DNA from: Flavobacteriia bacterium
GTDB lineage: Bacteria; Bacteroidota; Bacteroidia; Flavobacteriales_D; Crocinitomicaceae
DNA: 64,000 nucleotides
Direction: 5' to 3'
Assembly: GCA_947462925.1 (NCBI GenBank)
Contig: CANHQP010000008.1
Coordinates: 1-64,000, forward strand
How positions within the stretch are numbered: position 1 is the stretch's first letter; each line of letters starts with the position of its first letter. Positions 30,071 through 38,612 of the stretch are shown here, piece by piece. Both the position numbers and the translations under genes were made by a program. The notes under the pieces were generated by a model. It was not told the origin of the DNA, searched no databases, and worked only from the letters and a program-made list of their open reading frames with translations.

Positions 30071-30153
30071 TGTATTTATAATTTTACATCAAAAATACAA
30101 AAGTTATCGTTATGATTACAACTTTTACCTAAAATTAAAATACTTTAAAGTAC

Positions 30154-30190
30154 AATTATAAAAAAAGTCGACCTGAAACAGATCGACTTT
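30154..30190 (-). terminator. Rho-independent terminator of the aldehyde dehydrogenase gene
   Basis: On the minus strand AAAGTCGATCTG, a TTT loop and CAGGTCGACTTT form a stem with one mismatch, followed by a T run. It starts 25 bases after the stop at 30215. Confidence 0.88.
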
Positions 30191-30214
30191 CCTCAATAGA
30201 ATAAAGATACTTGA

Positions 30215-31708
30215 TTAAAAGAAACCTAATTTCTTTTTGTTATAAGAAATCAACATGTTTTTTGTTTGACGATAATGTTCAAGCATCATTTTGTGATTTT
30301 CTCTTCCGAATCCAGATTTTTTATACCCTCCAAATGGTGCGTGCGCTGGATAAGCGTGGTAATTATTCACCCAAACACGTCCTGCTTGAATTGCACGCGG
30401 CACTTGATACAATTCATGTGCATCACGCGTCCAAACACCTGCTCCTAAACCATACAATGTGTCATTTGCAATTTCAATCGCTTCTTCAGTCGTTTTGAAA
30501 GTTGTCACACAAACAACTGGTCCAAAAATTTCTTCTTGGAAAATACGCATTTTGTTGTGTCCTTTGAAAATCGTTGGTTGAATGTAATATCCACCAGCCA
30601 AATCTCCTTCTTGTTGGTAAACTTCTCCACCCAACAAAACTTCAGCACCTTCTTCTTTTCCGATTTTCAAGTAAGACTGAATTTTTTCATATTGATCGTT
30701 AGAAGCTTGCGCACCCATCATCGTAGTTCCATCCAAAGGATCGCCCATGATGATTGCTTTAGTGCGTTCAATTACTCGTTCCATGAATTTGTCATAAATC
30801 GATTCGTGTACCAAAATTCTTGACGGACAAGTACAAACTTCGCCTTGATTCAAGGCAAACAAAACAGCACCTTCAATGGCTTTGTCGAAGAAATCATCGT
30901 CTGCATCTGCGATTGATGGGAAGAAAATATTTGGTGATTTTCCACCTAATTCCATGGTTGCAGGAATGATATTTTCAGAAGCATATTGCAAAATCAATCT
31001 TCCTGTAGTCGTTTCTCCTGTGAAAGAAATTTTTGAAATTCTTGGTGATTGAGCCAATGGTTTTCCTGTTTCCAAACCAAATCCAGAAACAACGTTCAAC
31101 ACACCTGCTGGAAGAATGTCGCCAATCAATTCCATCAACACCATGATCGATGTTGGTGTTTGTTCTGCTGGTTTTACAACAACACAACATCCTGCTGCCA
31201 ACGCTGGAGCAATTTTCCAAGTCGCCATCAACAATGGGAAATTCCATGGAATAATTTGTCCAACTACTCCCAATGGTTCGTGCAATACAATACTTGTAGT
31301 GAATTCGTCATGTTCTGAAATTGTTCCTTCTTCAGCACGAATAACGCCCGCAAAATAACGGAAATGATCGATACATAAAGGTAAATCAGCGGCTCTTGTT
31401 TCACGAATTGCTTTACCATTGTCGATGGTTTCAACAGTTGCTAAATATTCTAAATTAGCTTCCATCGCATCAGCAATTTTCAACAAAATGTTACTTCTTT
31501 CAGTAACCGATGTTTTACTCCAAGTTTTAAATGCGTCATGCGCAGCATCTAATGCCAATTCAATATCTTCTTTTCCAGAGCGTGCAGCTTTGGTAAATAC
31601 TTTTCCGTCGATTGGTGAAATATTGTCGAAATATTCTCCATTTACAGGGGCAACAAATTTTCCGCCGATAAAATTGTCATAGTGACTTTTAAATTCTGGT
31701 CGTTTCAT
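30215..31708 (-). CDS. NAD(P)+-dependent aldehyde dehydrogenase
   Basis: The 497 residues match the class I/II ALDH fold. They include the cofactor site ([21 protein letters not shown]), the general-base Glu in MELGGKSPN (residue about 253), the catalytic Cys in [10 protein letters not shown] (about 292) and the C-terminal [13 protein letters not shown] loop. It oxidises aliphatic aldehydes to acids, for instance acetaldehyde. The pairing with an AraC-type regulator and a DUF779 protein is the arrangement seen for AcoD/ExaC-like enzymes. It diverges from the araC gene, and a candidate 21-bp direct-repeat operator lies between them. A terminator follows. The true substrate is not readable from sequence. 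Confidence 0.94.
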   Translation of the reverse strand: MKRPEFKSHYDNFIGGKFVAPVNGEYFDNISPIDGKVFTKAARSGKEDIELALDAAHDAFKTWSKTSVTERSNILLKIADAMEANLEYLATVETIDNGKAIRETRAADLPLCIDHFRYFAGVIRAEEGTISEHDEFTTSIVLHEPLGVVGQIIPWNFPLLMATWKIAPALAAGCCVVVKPAEQTPTSIMVLMELIGDILPAGVLNVVSGFGLETGKPLAQSPRISKISFTGETTTGRLILQYASENIIPATMELGGKSPNIFFPSIADADDDFFDKAIEGAVLFALNQGEVCTCPSRILVHESIYDKFMERVIERTKAIIMGDPLDGTTMMGAQASNDQYEKIQSYLKIGKEEGAEVLLGGEVYQQEGDLAGGYYIQPTIFKGHNKMRIFQEEIFGPVVCVTTFKTTEEAIEIANDTLYGLGAGVWTRDAHELYQVPRAIQAGRVWVNNYHAYPAHAPFGGYKKSGFGRENHKMMLEHYRQTKNMLISYNKKKLGFF

Positions 31709-31764
31709 ATTAATAGCTTTAAATAATTTATGGGGCTAAGGTATTTGGATTAAGTTCTTGACGC

Positions 31765-31793
31765 TAGCACAAATTTGTCATTCAATAGCACAA
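31765..31793. promoter_or_regulatory. Candidate AraC-type operator: TAGCACAA direct repeat with 21-bp period
   Basis: TAGCACAA occurs at 31765-31772 and 31786-31793, exactly 21 bases apart, and matches continue outside the eight-base core (TnTnTCAnT after it). AraC-family proteins bind such direct half-sites two helical turns apart. The site lies between the divergent aldehyde dehydrogenase and araC genes. An ACAAATTTGT palindrome (31769-31778) overlaps the first half-site. Confidence 0.55.
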
Positions 31794-31871
31794 TTCTCTC
31801 AATCTCATTTTCGACTGCTTTTTGAATGAATTTTTATATGTACCTTAACATTCTGAAAATTTGTTTGGACT

Positions 31872-32789
31872 ATGAATTCAATCATCAAACCCCAGTTAAC
31901 AAACGAGAAATCACTCAAAACTTTGGTCGAAAACCGAACGCTTTATGCTTTGGATAAGTGTGAGTTAAATGTTTTTGAAACGCATCAAGCAGCTTCACAA
32001 GTGCCATTGACTTTCGGTGATTTGGTAGTTACAAGCATGGTTCGCGGCAAAAAGATTATGCAATTGGATGATGATCCGTCCTTCACCTATTTGCCTGGCG
32101 AAACAGTGATTGTTCCTCCAAACGTAACGATGAAAATCGATTTTCCAGAAGCATCCTTTTATACTCCTACACAGTGCATCGCATTAGCAATTGATCACGA
32201 ACACATCGCAAGAACATTGGAATTTTTGAATTACAAATATCCACGCGAAGGCAAAAATTCTTGGGAATTGAAAATGAATGACTACTTCTTTTACAACACA
32301 GCTGAATTGACGGAAGTAATCAATAAGCTGATGTTTGTTTGCATGGACAACAACCAAATGAAAGATGTAATTGCTGATTTGACCTTGCAAGAATTATTGG
32401 TTCGACTCATTCAACTGCAACACCGAAATATGTTGGAGGTGGACGCCAAAGAAAATCATGGAAAAAACGCGATAACATTTACCGTAAATTACATCAAGGA
32501 AAATGTGCTCAATAAAATCACGATTGAAGAATTATGTAAATTGGCTTGCATGAGTAAAGCGACTTTTTACAGGGTTTTCAAACGAGAATTAGGAATGAGT
32601 CCGAATGAATTTTTGATTTTAGAACGCATTAAAATAGCCAAAAAATTTATCCGCGAAACCTCTGTCAGCATCAATCAAATCGCTTACGAAGTTGGTTTTG
32701 AAGATGTCAATTATTTCTGCAGAACATTCAGAAAATTGGAGCAAATTTCTCCAACGCAATACAGATTATTACACAACGGAATCGCCTAA
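31872..32789 (+). CDS. AraC-family transcriptional regulator
   Basis: The 305-residue protein has a C-terminal pair of helix-turn-helix motifs from about residue 205: ITIEELCKLACMSKATFYRVF and, after ELGMSPNEF, SVSINQIAYEVGFEDVNYFCR followed by RTFRKLEQISPTQYR. The N-terminal ~190 residues form a sensory domain with a GETVIVPPN segment of cupin type. It most likely activates the divergent aldehyde dehydrogenase gene and possibly its own operon with the DUF779 gene 7 bases downstream. The ligand is probably an aldehyde or alcohol-derived signal, by context only. Confidence 0.92.
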   Translation: MNSIIKPQLTNEKSLKTLVENRTLYALDKCELNVFETHQAASQVPLTFGDLVVTSMVRGKKIMQLDDDPSFTYLPGETVIVPPNVTMKIDFPEASFYTPTQCIALAIDHEHIARTLEFLNYKYPREGKNSWELKMNDYFFYNTAELTEVINKLMFVCMDNNQMKDVIADLTLQELLVRLIQLQHRNMLEVDAKENHGKNAITFTVNYIKENVLNKITIEELCKLACMSKATFYRVFKRELGMSPNEFLILERIKIAKKFIRETSVSINQIAYEVGFEDVNYFCRTFRKLEQISPTQYRLLHNGIA

Positions 32790-32796
32790 TAATTAA

Positions 32797-33174
32797 ATGA
32801 TGACACCAAGAGTTACCGTTTCAGAAAATGCCAAAAACGTGATCAATCAATTGAAATCAAAATATGGTGAATTGATGTTTCACCAAAGTGGTGGATGTTG
32901 TGATGGTTCACAGCCCATGTGCTATGAAAAAGGAGATTTCAAGTTGGGAAATAGCGATATTTGTTTGGGTGAAATCGAAGGTTGTGAATTTTGGATGAGC
33001 AAGGATCAATTTGAATATTGGCAACACACGCAACTAAATATTAATATTACTGAAGGTCGAGGTTCTAGTTTTTCAATAGAAATTCCAATGGGAATGCGTT
33101 TCTTGACTGAATCAAGAATGTTTACCGAGGCAGAAACTGCTGACTTGAATCCATTGCGTGTGATTGAAGATTAA
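32797..33174 (+). CDS. DUF779 family protein
   Basis: The 125-residue protein has the Cys-rich family core FHQSGGCCDGSQPMCY and a later GCEFWMSKDQFEYW segment. DUF779 proteins are found beside aldehyde or alcohol dehydrogenase genes in many bacteria, so a link with aldehyde metabolism is likely, but the biochemical role is unknown. The Cys pair and the following Cys could bind metal. The gene starts seven bases after araC and is probably in the same transcript. Confidence 0.9.
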   Translation: MMTPRVTVSENAKNVINQLKSKYGELMFHQSGGCCDGSQPMCYEKGDFKLGNSDICLGEIEGCEFWMSKDQFEYWQHTQLNINITEGRGSSFSIEIPMGMRFLTESRMFTEAETADLNPLRVIED

Positions 33175-33200
33175 CAAATTGCTTTTTAATTAAAACATTA

Positions 33201-33303
33201 TTGTAATAATATTACAGGATAATCGGATAAAAACCGATTAACATATATAATATTTACATAAATTTGTAATAATATTATACTTTAATCGGAAAATTACCGA
33301 TTA
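33201..33303. promoter_or_regulatory. Duplicated composite palindromic operator of the abiE promoter
   Basis: Two copies of a composite element lie exactly 63 bases apart (33201-33240 and 33264-33303). Each has TTGTAATAATATTA(C/T)A, itself palindromic, then three bases, then TAATCGG and CCGATTA as an inverted repeat with a seven-base spacer. The second copy ends eight bases before the -7 box at 33311, so a bound protein would cover the -33 region. AbiEi antitoxins are known to autorepress by binding paired inverted repeats, which fits this design. Confidence 0.72.
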
Positions 33304-33310
33304 TAATATC

Positions 33311-33318
33311 TAAATTTG
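33311..33318 (+). promoter_or_regulatory. -7 box of the abiE promoter
   Basis: TAAATTTG matches TAnnTTTG and ends five bases before the ATG at 33324, so the mRNA would be nearly leaderless. A second TAAATTTG at 33259-33266 lies between the two operator copies and could be an extra start point. Confidence 0.5.
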
Positions 33319-33323
33319 ACATT

Positions 33324-33959
33324 ATGTTCAGGTCTCAGATTAAAAATTTCACCAACGCACCTATTGCACATCACGTTGCAATAAAATTACTTCATGAATA
33401 TGATCGTCCTAATGATAAAATCAGTGAATTAATAAAAAATAAAGAACTCATTTCAATCCGAAGAGGATTTTATATTCCTGGACCAAAAATTGATTTGCCA
33501 ACTCCAAATAATTTTCTCATCGCCAATCATTTACGGGGACCAAGTTATGTTTCACTTGAGTCAGCATTGTCATTTTGGGGCATGATTCCAGAAAGGGTAT
33601 TTGAAATTACTTCAGTCACTTTAAAAACATCCAAAAAATACAGCACTCCGATTGGGAGATTTAGTTATCAGCATGTTAATTCTCCATACTATTCTTTTGG
33701 AATAGAAAGTGTTACACTAGAACCACTTCAAACTGCAATGATCGCAACACGCGAAAAAGCAATTTGTGATAAAATCATTCTCACCTGTGGTGTTTTGCTT
33801 CGAAGCATTTCCCAAACAACGGATTTCCTCTTAGAAGACCTGCGCATAGATGAAGATGCGCTAAAAACACTGAATTGCCAGATGATTAATACTTGGATTG
33901 ATGATGCCCCTAAAAAAAGCAGTTTAAAAATGCTGATAAAAACCTTGGAAACCTTATGA
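33324..33959 (+). CDS. abiEi: Type IV toxin-antitoxin system antitoxin, AbiEi family
   Basis: The 211-residue protein has an N-terminal winged-helix region (KISELIKNKELISIRRGFYI) and the AbiEi core with the YVSLESALSFWGMIPERV signature, then a C-terminal part involved in neutralisation. AbiEi proteins repress their own promoter and block the partner nucleotidyltransferase. The gene overlaps the toxin gene by four bases (ATGA at 33956-33959), giving coupled translation. The duplicated palindromes just upstream are the expected binding sites. The combination of partner, overlap and operator makes the call firm. Confidence 0.9.
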   Translation: MFRSQIKNFTNAPIAHHVAIKLLHEYDRPNDKISELIKNKELISIRRGFYIPGPKIDLPTPNNFLIANHLRGPSYVSLESALSFWGMIPERVFEITSVTLKTSKKYSTPIGRFSYQHVNSPYYSFGIESVTLEPLQTAMIATREKAICDKIILTCGVLLRSISQTTDFLLEDLRIDEDALKTLNCQMINTWIDDAPKKSSLKMLIKTLETL

Positions 33960-34822
33960 TTAAAAACTGGATAGCACAATACAATCCTCAAAACGAAGAC
34001 GAAGTCTTATCGGCCATGCGAGAAATTATGCAAGAAATAGTTTTGGCAGGACTTTCTCGAACAGACTTTTTCGATAAAGCGGCATTTTATGGTGGAACTG
34101 CTCTGCGAATATTCTACGGTTTAGATCGGTTTTCTGAAGATTTAGATTTTTCATTGTTGGAAATTGATTTAAACTTTACGCTAGAACCTTATTTCCTAGC
34201 AATCACTGAAGAATTTGAATCTCAAGGGATTAAAATAAGCATTCGCGAAAAAGACAAAAAGACGAAAACTTCTATTGAATCTGCATTTTTAAAAACAGAA
34301 ACGATTTGGAAAGAATTAATCTTAGAAGATATTGTCAAACAAGCTGGCATAAAATCGAATAAAACTGTCAAAATAAAAATCGAAGTAGATCGAAATCCGC
34401 CATCAAAATTTGAAACTGAAGAAAAATTATTAATTAGACCATTCTCATTTTACGTGAATTGTTTTTCACCTTCAAGTCTATTTGCTGGAAAAATGCATGC
34501 TTTGTTATTTAGAAAATGGAAAAACAGAGTAAAAGGTAGAGATTGGTACGATATGGAATGGTATATTAAACAAGGAATTCCTTTGAATATTGAACATTTT
34601 TTACAACGTGCGAAAGATACTGGTGATTGGAAAGCTAAAACTATATCTTCTGATCAAATCTTGAAATTACTCCAAGAAAAAATTCAGCTAGTAAAAATGG
34701 AAACTGTGAAAGAAGATGTAATTCGATTTATTCCAGACGAAAAGAAAATTGAAATTTGGAGTGAGAAATATTTTGAAGAATTGATTACCAAAATAAAATT
34801 TGAACCCAATTCAATCCTCTAA
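33956..34822 (+). CDS. abiEii: Type IV toxin, AbiEii-family nucleotidyltransferase
   Basis: The 288-residue protein contains the DNA polymerase beta-like nucleotidyltransferase signature GGTALR, followed by RFSEDLDFSLLE with the catalytic Asp pair, and a downstream FAGKMHALLFRKWKNRVKGRDWYD segment typical of AbiEii. Related toxins transfer nucleotides to tRNA or other targets and stop growth, giving phage abortive infection or plasmid/island stabilisation. The key residues are present, so it looks active. The last 12 bases overlap the end of topB on the other strand. Confidence 0.92.
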   Translation: MIKNWIAQYNPQNEDEVLSAMREIMQEIVLAGLSRTDFFDKAAFYGGTALRIFYGLDRFSEDLDFSLLEIDLNFTLEPYFLAITEEFESQGIKISIREKDKKTKTSIESAFLKTETIWKELILEDIVKQAGIKSNKTVKIKIEVDRNPPSKFETEEKLLIRPFSFYVNCFSPSSLFAGKMHALLFRKWKNRVKGRDWYDMEWYIKQGIPLNIEHFLQRAKDTGDWKAKTISSDQILKLLQEKIQLVKMETVKEDVIRFIPDEKKIEIWSEKYFEELITKIKFEPNSIL

Positions 34823-36931
34823 CTCCAAATTAAAAGTTCCATCCATTACCAATTTTTTGTCCACTGGTACTGGATTTCCTGGAATCATAAATCCTTTGAT
34901 TTTAGCTGTTTTACCTTTGGAAAGCAATTCAAACACTTGCTTTTCAGTCAATTTTTTACCCAACATTTCAAATGGAAGTTTGAACCCACAAACCGCGAAA
35001 TTGGAGCATCCGTAGGCCGAATTTCCTTTTTTCAATAAATGTTGTTTGCACTTAGGACAAGTCATTGCCTCAATGTTGATTTCTTCTTTCGGTTTGACTT
35101 CTCTTGGTTTGCGTACTTTTTCAACTTCTTGTTCGACTGGCTTTTCTGGAGCTATGGAAATGACACGTTGTGTGTTAAAAATCACTTCATTGGTCAAATC
35201 AACCACCATTTGAATCAATTCTTTTTTGAAAGTTTCAGCGGCGTATTCTCCCTTTTCGATTAAGCGCAATTTGCGTTCCCAATCACCCGTCAATTCAGGA
35301 CTTTTGAGCAATTCATTTTGAATCGTGTCAATCAAATCCATTCCCGTTTGGGTCGCGTATAAATTCTTCTTTTTCTTTTCAATATATCTTCTTCGAAACA
35401 AAGTTTCAATGATATTTGCACGTGTAGATGGTCGACCGATTCCATTGTCTTTCAACAACTCGCGCATCTCTTCATCTTCCACTTGTTTACCAGCGGTTTC
35501 CATCGCGCGTAGCAAAGTCGCTTCTGTAAATGCTTTCGGTGGTGAAGTTTTTCCTTGGTGAATTTTGGGCTCATGTGGTCCACTTTCTCCTTCAGTAAAA
35601 TGGGGCATTACTTTCTCTTCTTCGCCTTCCTTTTTAGCAGAAACATCTCCCGCATACACTTCTCGCCAACCTGGTTCGATGATTTGTTTTCCTGTAGCTT
35701 TGAATTCTAAAGTTCCGACTTTTCCCAAAACGGTTGTATTGGAAACCTTACATTCTGGATAAAATGCAGCAATGAATCTCTTTGCTATTAAATCATAAAT
35801 ATGTTGTTCTTGTGGCGTAATTCCTGACGGTACAATTCCTGTTGGAATAATCGCATGGTGATCTGTTACTTTTTTATCGTCAAAAACCGTTTTTGATTTC
35901 GGAATTGGTTTTGCCAACAAAGGCGCAGTCAATTGACTGTAATATTTCATTCCACTCAAAATCCCAGGAATCTTTGGGTGCAAATCTTCGGAAAGATAAG
36001 TTGTATCAACACGTGGATAGGTAACTAATTTCCCTTCATATAAGCGTTGAATCAATTTCAAAGTTTCTTCAGCCGAATAACCGTATTTTCGATTCGATTC
36101 AACTTGCAAACCAGTCAAATCAAACAATCTGGGATTTCCCTCTTTTCCTTCTTTTTGCTCAAATGAAGTGATTTCAAACGGATGTTCTATCAAATAAGCC
36201 AATCCTTTTTCCGCTTTTTCTTGAGAAGTCAACCTGTCAATGGAAGCCGAAAATTCTGTTTCCTTGAAAGTTGTTTTCAATTCCCAATAATCTTCAGATT
36301 TGAAAGCGTCCATTTCTTTTTGACGTTGCACAAGCATTGCCAAAGTTGGCGTTTGCACACGACCGATAGACAATGTTGCTTTTCCTTGACCGAATTTCTT
36401 GGTGAACAAACGTGTTGCATTCATTCCCAACAACCAATCGCCAATTGCACGCGCACTTCCTGCAGCGTATAAATTATTGTATTGATTTCCGTCTCTCAAT
36501 TTCTGAAAACCTTCACGAATCGCTTCTTCCGTCAAAGAAGAAATCCACAATCTTTTGATGGGCGCTGTGCATTTTGCTTTCAATAAAACCCAGCGTTGGA
36601 TCAATTCTCCTTCTTGTCCAGCATCCCCGCAATTGATAACCTCATCAGCGCCTTGAACTAATCTTGAAATGACATGAAATTGTTTCTGAACGCCAGAATC
36701 TTCCATCACTTTCACCCCAAAACTGGATGGAATCATGGGCAAATCTTCCAAACGCCAATATTTCCATTTTTCGGTATAATCGTGTGGTTCTTTGAGTGTA
36801 CAAAGGTGCCCGAAAGTCCAAGTAACTTGATAGCCGTTTCCTTCCATGTAACCGTCCTTCGCTTGCGTAGCACCGATTACTTTGGCAATATCACGTGCCA
36901 CACTTGGCTTTTCTGCTATACAAACTTTCAT
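34811..36931 (-). CDS. topB: DNA topoisomerase III (type IA)
   Basis: The 706 residues begin with the Toprim domain (MKVCIAEKPSVARDIAKVIG; acidic NCGDAGQEGELI). The type IA domain follows, with the active-site Tyr in LVTYPRVDTTYLSEDL (residue about 305) and the DNA-gate segment GIGRPSTRANIIETLFRR. A C-terminal zinc ribbon (CPKCKQHLL, then CSNFAVCG) and a short topoisomerase C-terminal repeat (LTEKQVFELLSKGKT) end the protein. It decatenates DNA by single-strand passage. Genomic context (beside a TA module) leaves open whether it is the chromosomal or an element-borne copy; composition and codon use look like the surroundings. Confidence 0.94.
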   Translation of the reverse strand: MKVCIAEKPSVARDIAKVIGATQAKDGYMEGNGYQVTWTFGHLCTLKEPHDYTEKWKYWRLEDLPMIPSSFGVKVMEDSGVQKQFHVISRLVQGADEVINCGDAGQEGELIQRWVLLKAKCTAPIKRLWISSLTEEAIREGFQKLRDGNQYNNLYAAGSARAIGDWLLGMNATRLFTKKFGQGKATLSIGRVQTPTLAMLVQRQKEMDAFKSEDYWELKTTFKETEFSASIDRLTSQEKAEKGLAYLIEHPFEITSFEQKEGKEGNPRLFDLTGLQVESNRKYGYSAEETLKLIQRLYEGKLVTYPRVDTTYLSEDLHPKIPGILSGMKYYSQLTAPLLAKPIPKSKTVFDDKKVTDHHAIIPTGIVPSGITPQEQHIYDLIAKRFIAAFYPECKVSNTTVLGKVGTLEFKATGKQIIEPGWREVYAGDVSAKKEGEEEKVMPHFTEGESGPHEPKIHQGKTSPPKAFTEATLLRAMETAGKQVEDEEMRELLKDNGIGRPSTRANIIETLFRRRYIEKKKKNLYATQTGMDLIDTIQNELLKSPELTGDWERKLRLIEKGEYAAETFKKELIQMVVDLTNEVIFNTQRVISIAPEKPVEQEVEKVRKPREVKPKEEINIEAMTCPKCKQHLLKKGNSAYGCSNFAVCGFKLPFEMLGKKLTEKQVFELLSKGKTAKIKGFMIPGNPVPVDKKLVMDGTFNLELED

Positions 36932-37031
36932 TCGATTTTCACCCGATTTTTGAGAGGGCTAAAGATAGTCAAAATGCGCCAAAAGGAAAGTAGAAATCAT
37001 TCGAAAACAAGAAAAATATCAACAAGTCAGT

Positions 37032-37538
37032 TTATTTCTTGTCATATCGATTTACCACGAAATCAAAAGGATTTTTTTCATCTTTTGGTCTATTCATAAT
37101 TTCTTCTGAGTTCCAAGAATTTTTGTCAAATTCAGGAAAAAATGTATCCGCATCAAAAGTATGATTGACAGTGGTAATAAACATTTCATCAACTACGTTT
37201 TCATCCAAAGCTTCTTTGTAAATCTGTCCGCCGCCGATAATGAAAATTTTGCGTTCAGTTTCGTTTTTGAAATGTTCCAAGCAATCTTTGAGATTGTGGA
37301 AAACCAAACAATTCTCCGCCTTGAAATCTGTATTTCTAGTTAAAATAACATTCAATCGATTGGGAAGTGGTCTGTATTTTTCTGGAACGGAATCATAGTT
37401 TTTTCTACCCATGATCACCACTTGTCCTGCGGTAGTATTTTTGAAAAACTGCATGTCGGCTGGCAAATTCCACATCAAATCATTGTTTTTACCAATGCCT
37501 CTTTCTAAATCTGTTGCGACGATTAAACTTACTTTCAT
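37032..37538 (-). CDS. folA: Dihydrofolate reductase
   Basis: The start at 37538 is chosen because a -7 box (37563-37556) lies inside the longer frame from 37568 and the family begins MKVSLIVATDLERGIGKNNDL. That gives 168 residues. Visible motifs are LMWNLPADMQFFKNTT (with the active-site acid), VIMGRKNYDSVP and IIGGGQIYKEAL. It reduces dihydrofolate to tetrahydrofolate with NADPH, feeding one-carbon and thymidylate synthesis. It lies between a SirB1-like gene and topB on the same strand and has its own promoter. Confidence 0.95.
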   Translation of the reverse strand: MKVSLIVATDLERGIGKNNDLMWNLPADMQFFKNTTAGQVVIMGRKNYDSVPEKYRPLPNRLNVILTRNTDFKAENCLVFHNLKDCLEHFKNETERKIFIIGGGQIYKEALDENVVDEMFITTVNHTFDADTFFPEFDKNSWNSEEIMNRPKDEKNPFDFVVNRYDKK

Positions 37539-37555
37539 CTGATTGAATTGAAATC

Positions 37556-37587
37556 CAAAAGTAAGCACTTAAATGATGCTTAACCAA
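37556..37587 (-). promoter_or_regulatory. folA promoter
   Basis: On the minus strand TTG at 37587-37585 and TACTTTTG at 37563-37556, 21 bases apart, match the Bacteroidota consensus. The promoter lies partly over the end of the upstream gene (stop at 37580). Confidence 0.6.
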
Positions 37588-38455
37588 ATAAATTTCTCAA
37601 AATCACCAATTCATTTACTTTGTCCACATTTCCAACTTGTTGAAACGCGGAAATTAAATTGGTCAACATGCGTTGAATGATTTTGGTATTTGGACAAGGC
37701 TCAAAAAATCCGCGTTCAGCAGGCAATTTGATTTGCTCTAAAAATTGATGAATGTCTTTTTCTTGAAAGATCGTTCCTTTTGAAAATGCATTGATGTAAA
37801 ACAAAACGCCATAAGGATTTGGATTTCCTGTCATGACATTGATTCGGTATTCATCCATGTATGCCAACACAAAATGATTTGGCAAATTGACGCCATAAAC
37901 AGGAATTTTCAAAGATTGAGCGATGATGCTGTAAATCAAACTCAAGCTCAACGGATTTCCCTTGCGTGTTTCGAGCACCGTATTGATATATGAATTCAAG
38001 GGCGAATGAAAAGATTTTGCGTTCCCTTGAAAATGGTGGTGTTCGAAAAACACTTTGTTGAAAGTCATGATTTTTTCAAATGCCGTTTGACTCGGACTCA
38101 ATTCCAACCAAATGTCTTTCCTGATTTTTTCGATTTCCGCGTGAATCAATGATTCATCTAATCCAGGATATTGATAACGTGCAACAATAATTGCACCTTG
38201 CAACAAATCTTTTTCTTCGGAAGCAATCCAATTTTGAAGCAAAAATTTCAGATCTTCAAATTGAATTTCGTGAATCAAATTTTCGATTCTATTTTGAAAC
38301 AACAATCCAAAATCTCGAGATTCCCAAGAATTTTCCAAAAATGGAATCGCCTCAGGACCGTACGATTTTAATTTGTCATGAACATGCGCATAAACGTGAT
38401 CATCTGGATCGTCTATGAGCTGTATCAACGCTTGAACCGATTGTATATTCAACAT
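37580..38455 (-). CDS. SirB1-like transglutaminase-fold protein
   Basis: With the start at 38455 (MLNIQSVQALIQLIDD) the product has 291 residues. A helical N-terminal half (residues ~1-100) precedes a transglutaminase-like core: TRKGNPLSLSLIYSIIAQSL and then VNLPNHFVLAYMD, the SirB1/YchA-type signature. The usual catalytic Cys is not present in the GNPLSL segment, as in many members, so enzymatic activity is doubtful. The frame upstream to 38491 was rejected because a -7 box lies just ahead of 38455. The role is unknown; E. coli SirB1 has been linked to regulation. Confidence 0.85.
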   Translation of the reverse strand: MLNIQSVQALIQLIDDPDDHVYAHVHDKLKSYGPEAIPFLENSWESRDFGLLFQNRIENLIHEIQFEDLKFLLQNWIASEEKDLLQGAIIVARYQYPGLDESLIHAEIEKIRKDIWLELSPSQTAFEKIMTFNKVFFEHHHFQGNAKSFHSPLNSYINTVLETRKGNPLSLSLIYSIIAQSLKIPVYGVNLPNHFVLAYMDEYRINVMTGNPNPYGVLFYINAFSKGTIFQEKDIHQFLEQIKLPAERGFFEPCPNTKIIQRMLTNLISAFQQVGNVDKVNELVILRNLFG

Positions 38456-38459
38456 GTTG

Positions 38460-38491
38460 CAAAGATACAACAGAGAATCAGGCACTTTCAA
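38460..38491 (-). promoter_or_regulatory. Promoter of the SirB1-like gene
   Basis: TTG at 38491-38489 and TATCTTTG at 38467-38460, separated by 21 bases, match the consensus. The -7 box ends four bases before the ATG at 38455, so a leaderless or nearly leaderless mRNA is predicted. Confidence 0.6.
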
Positions 38492-38555
38492 TACAATCCT
38501 TTTGACTTTTTAAGGTCAAATTGTTAATTCAAGTTATTTTTCAAAATTAGAATGC

Positions 38556-38592
38556 AAAAAAAATCCCAAATTCGAGTTGAATCTGGGATTTG
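38556..38592 (-). terminator. Rho-independent terminator of pdhB
   Basis: On the minus strand AAATCCCAGATTC, a short loop and GAATTTGGGATTT form a 13-bp stem with one mismatch, followed by a T run (38560 downwards). It begins about 20 bases after the pdhB stop. Confidence 0.88.
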
Positions 38593-38612
38593 AAAATCGA
38601 TATTTGAATTTC

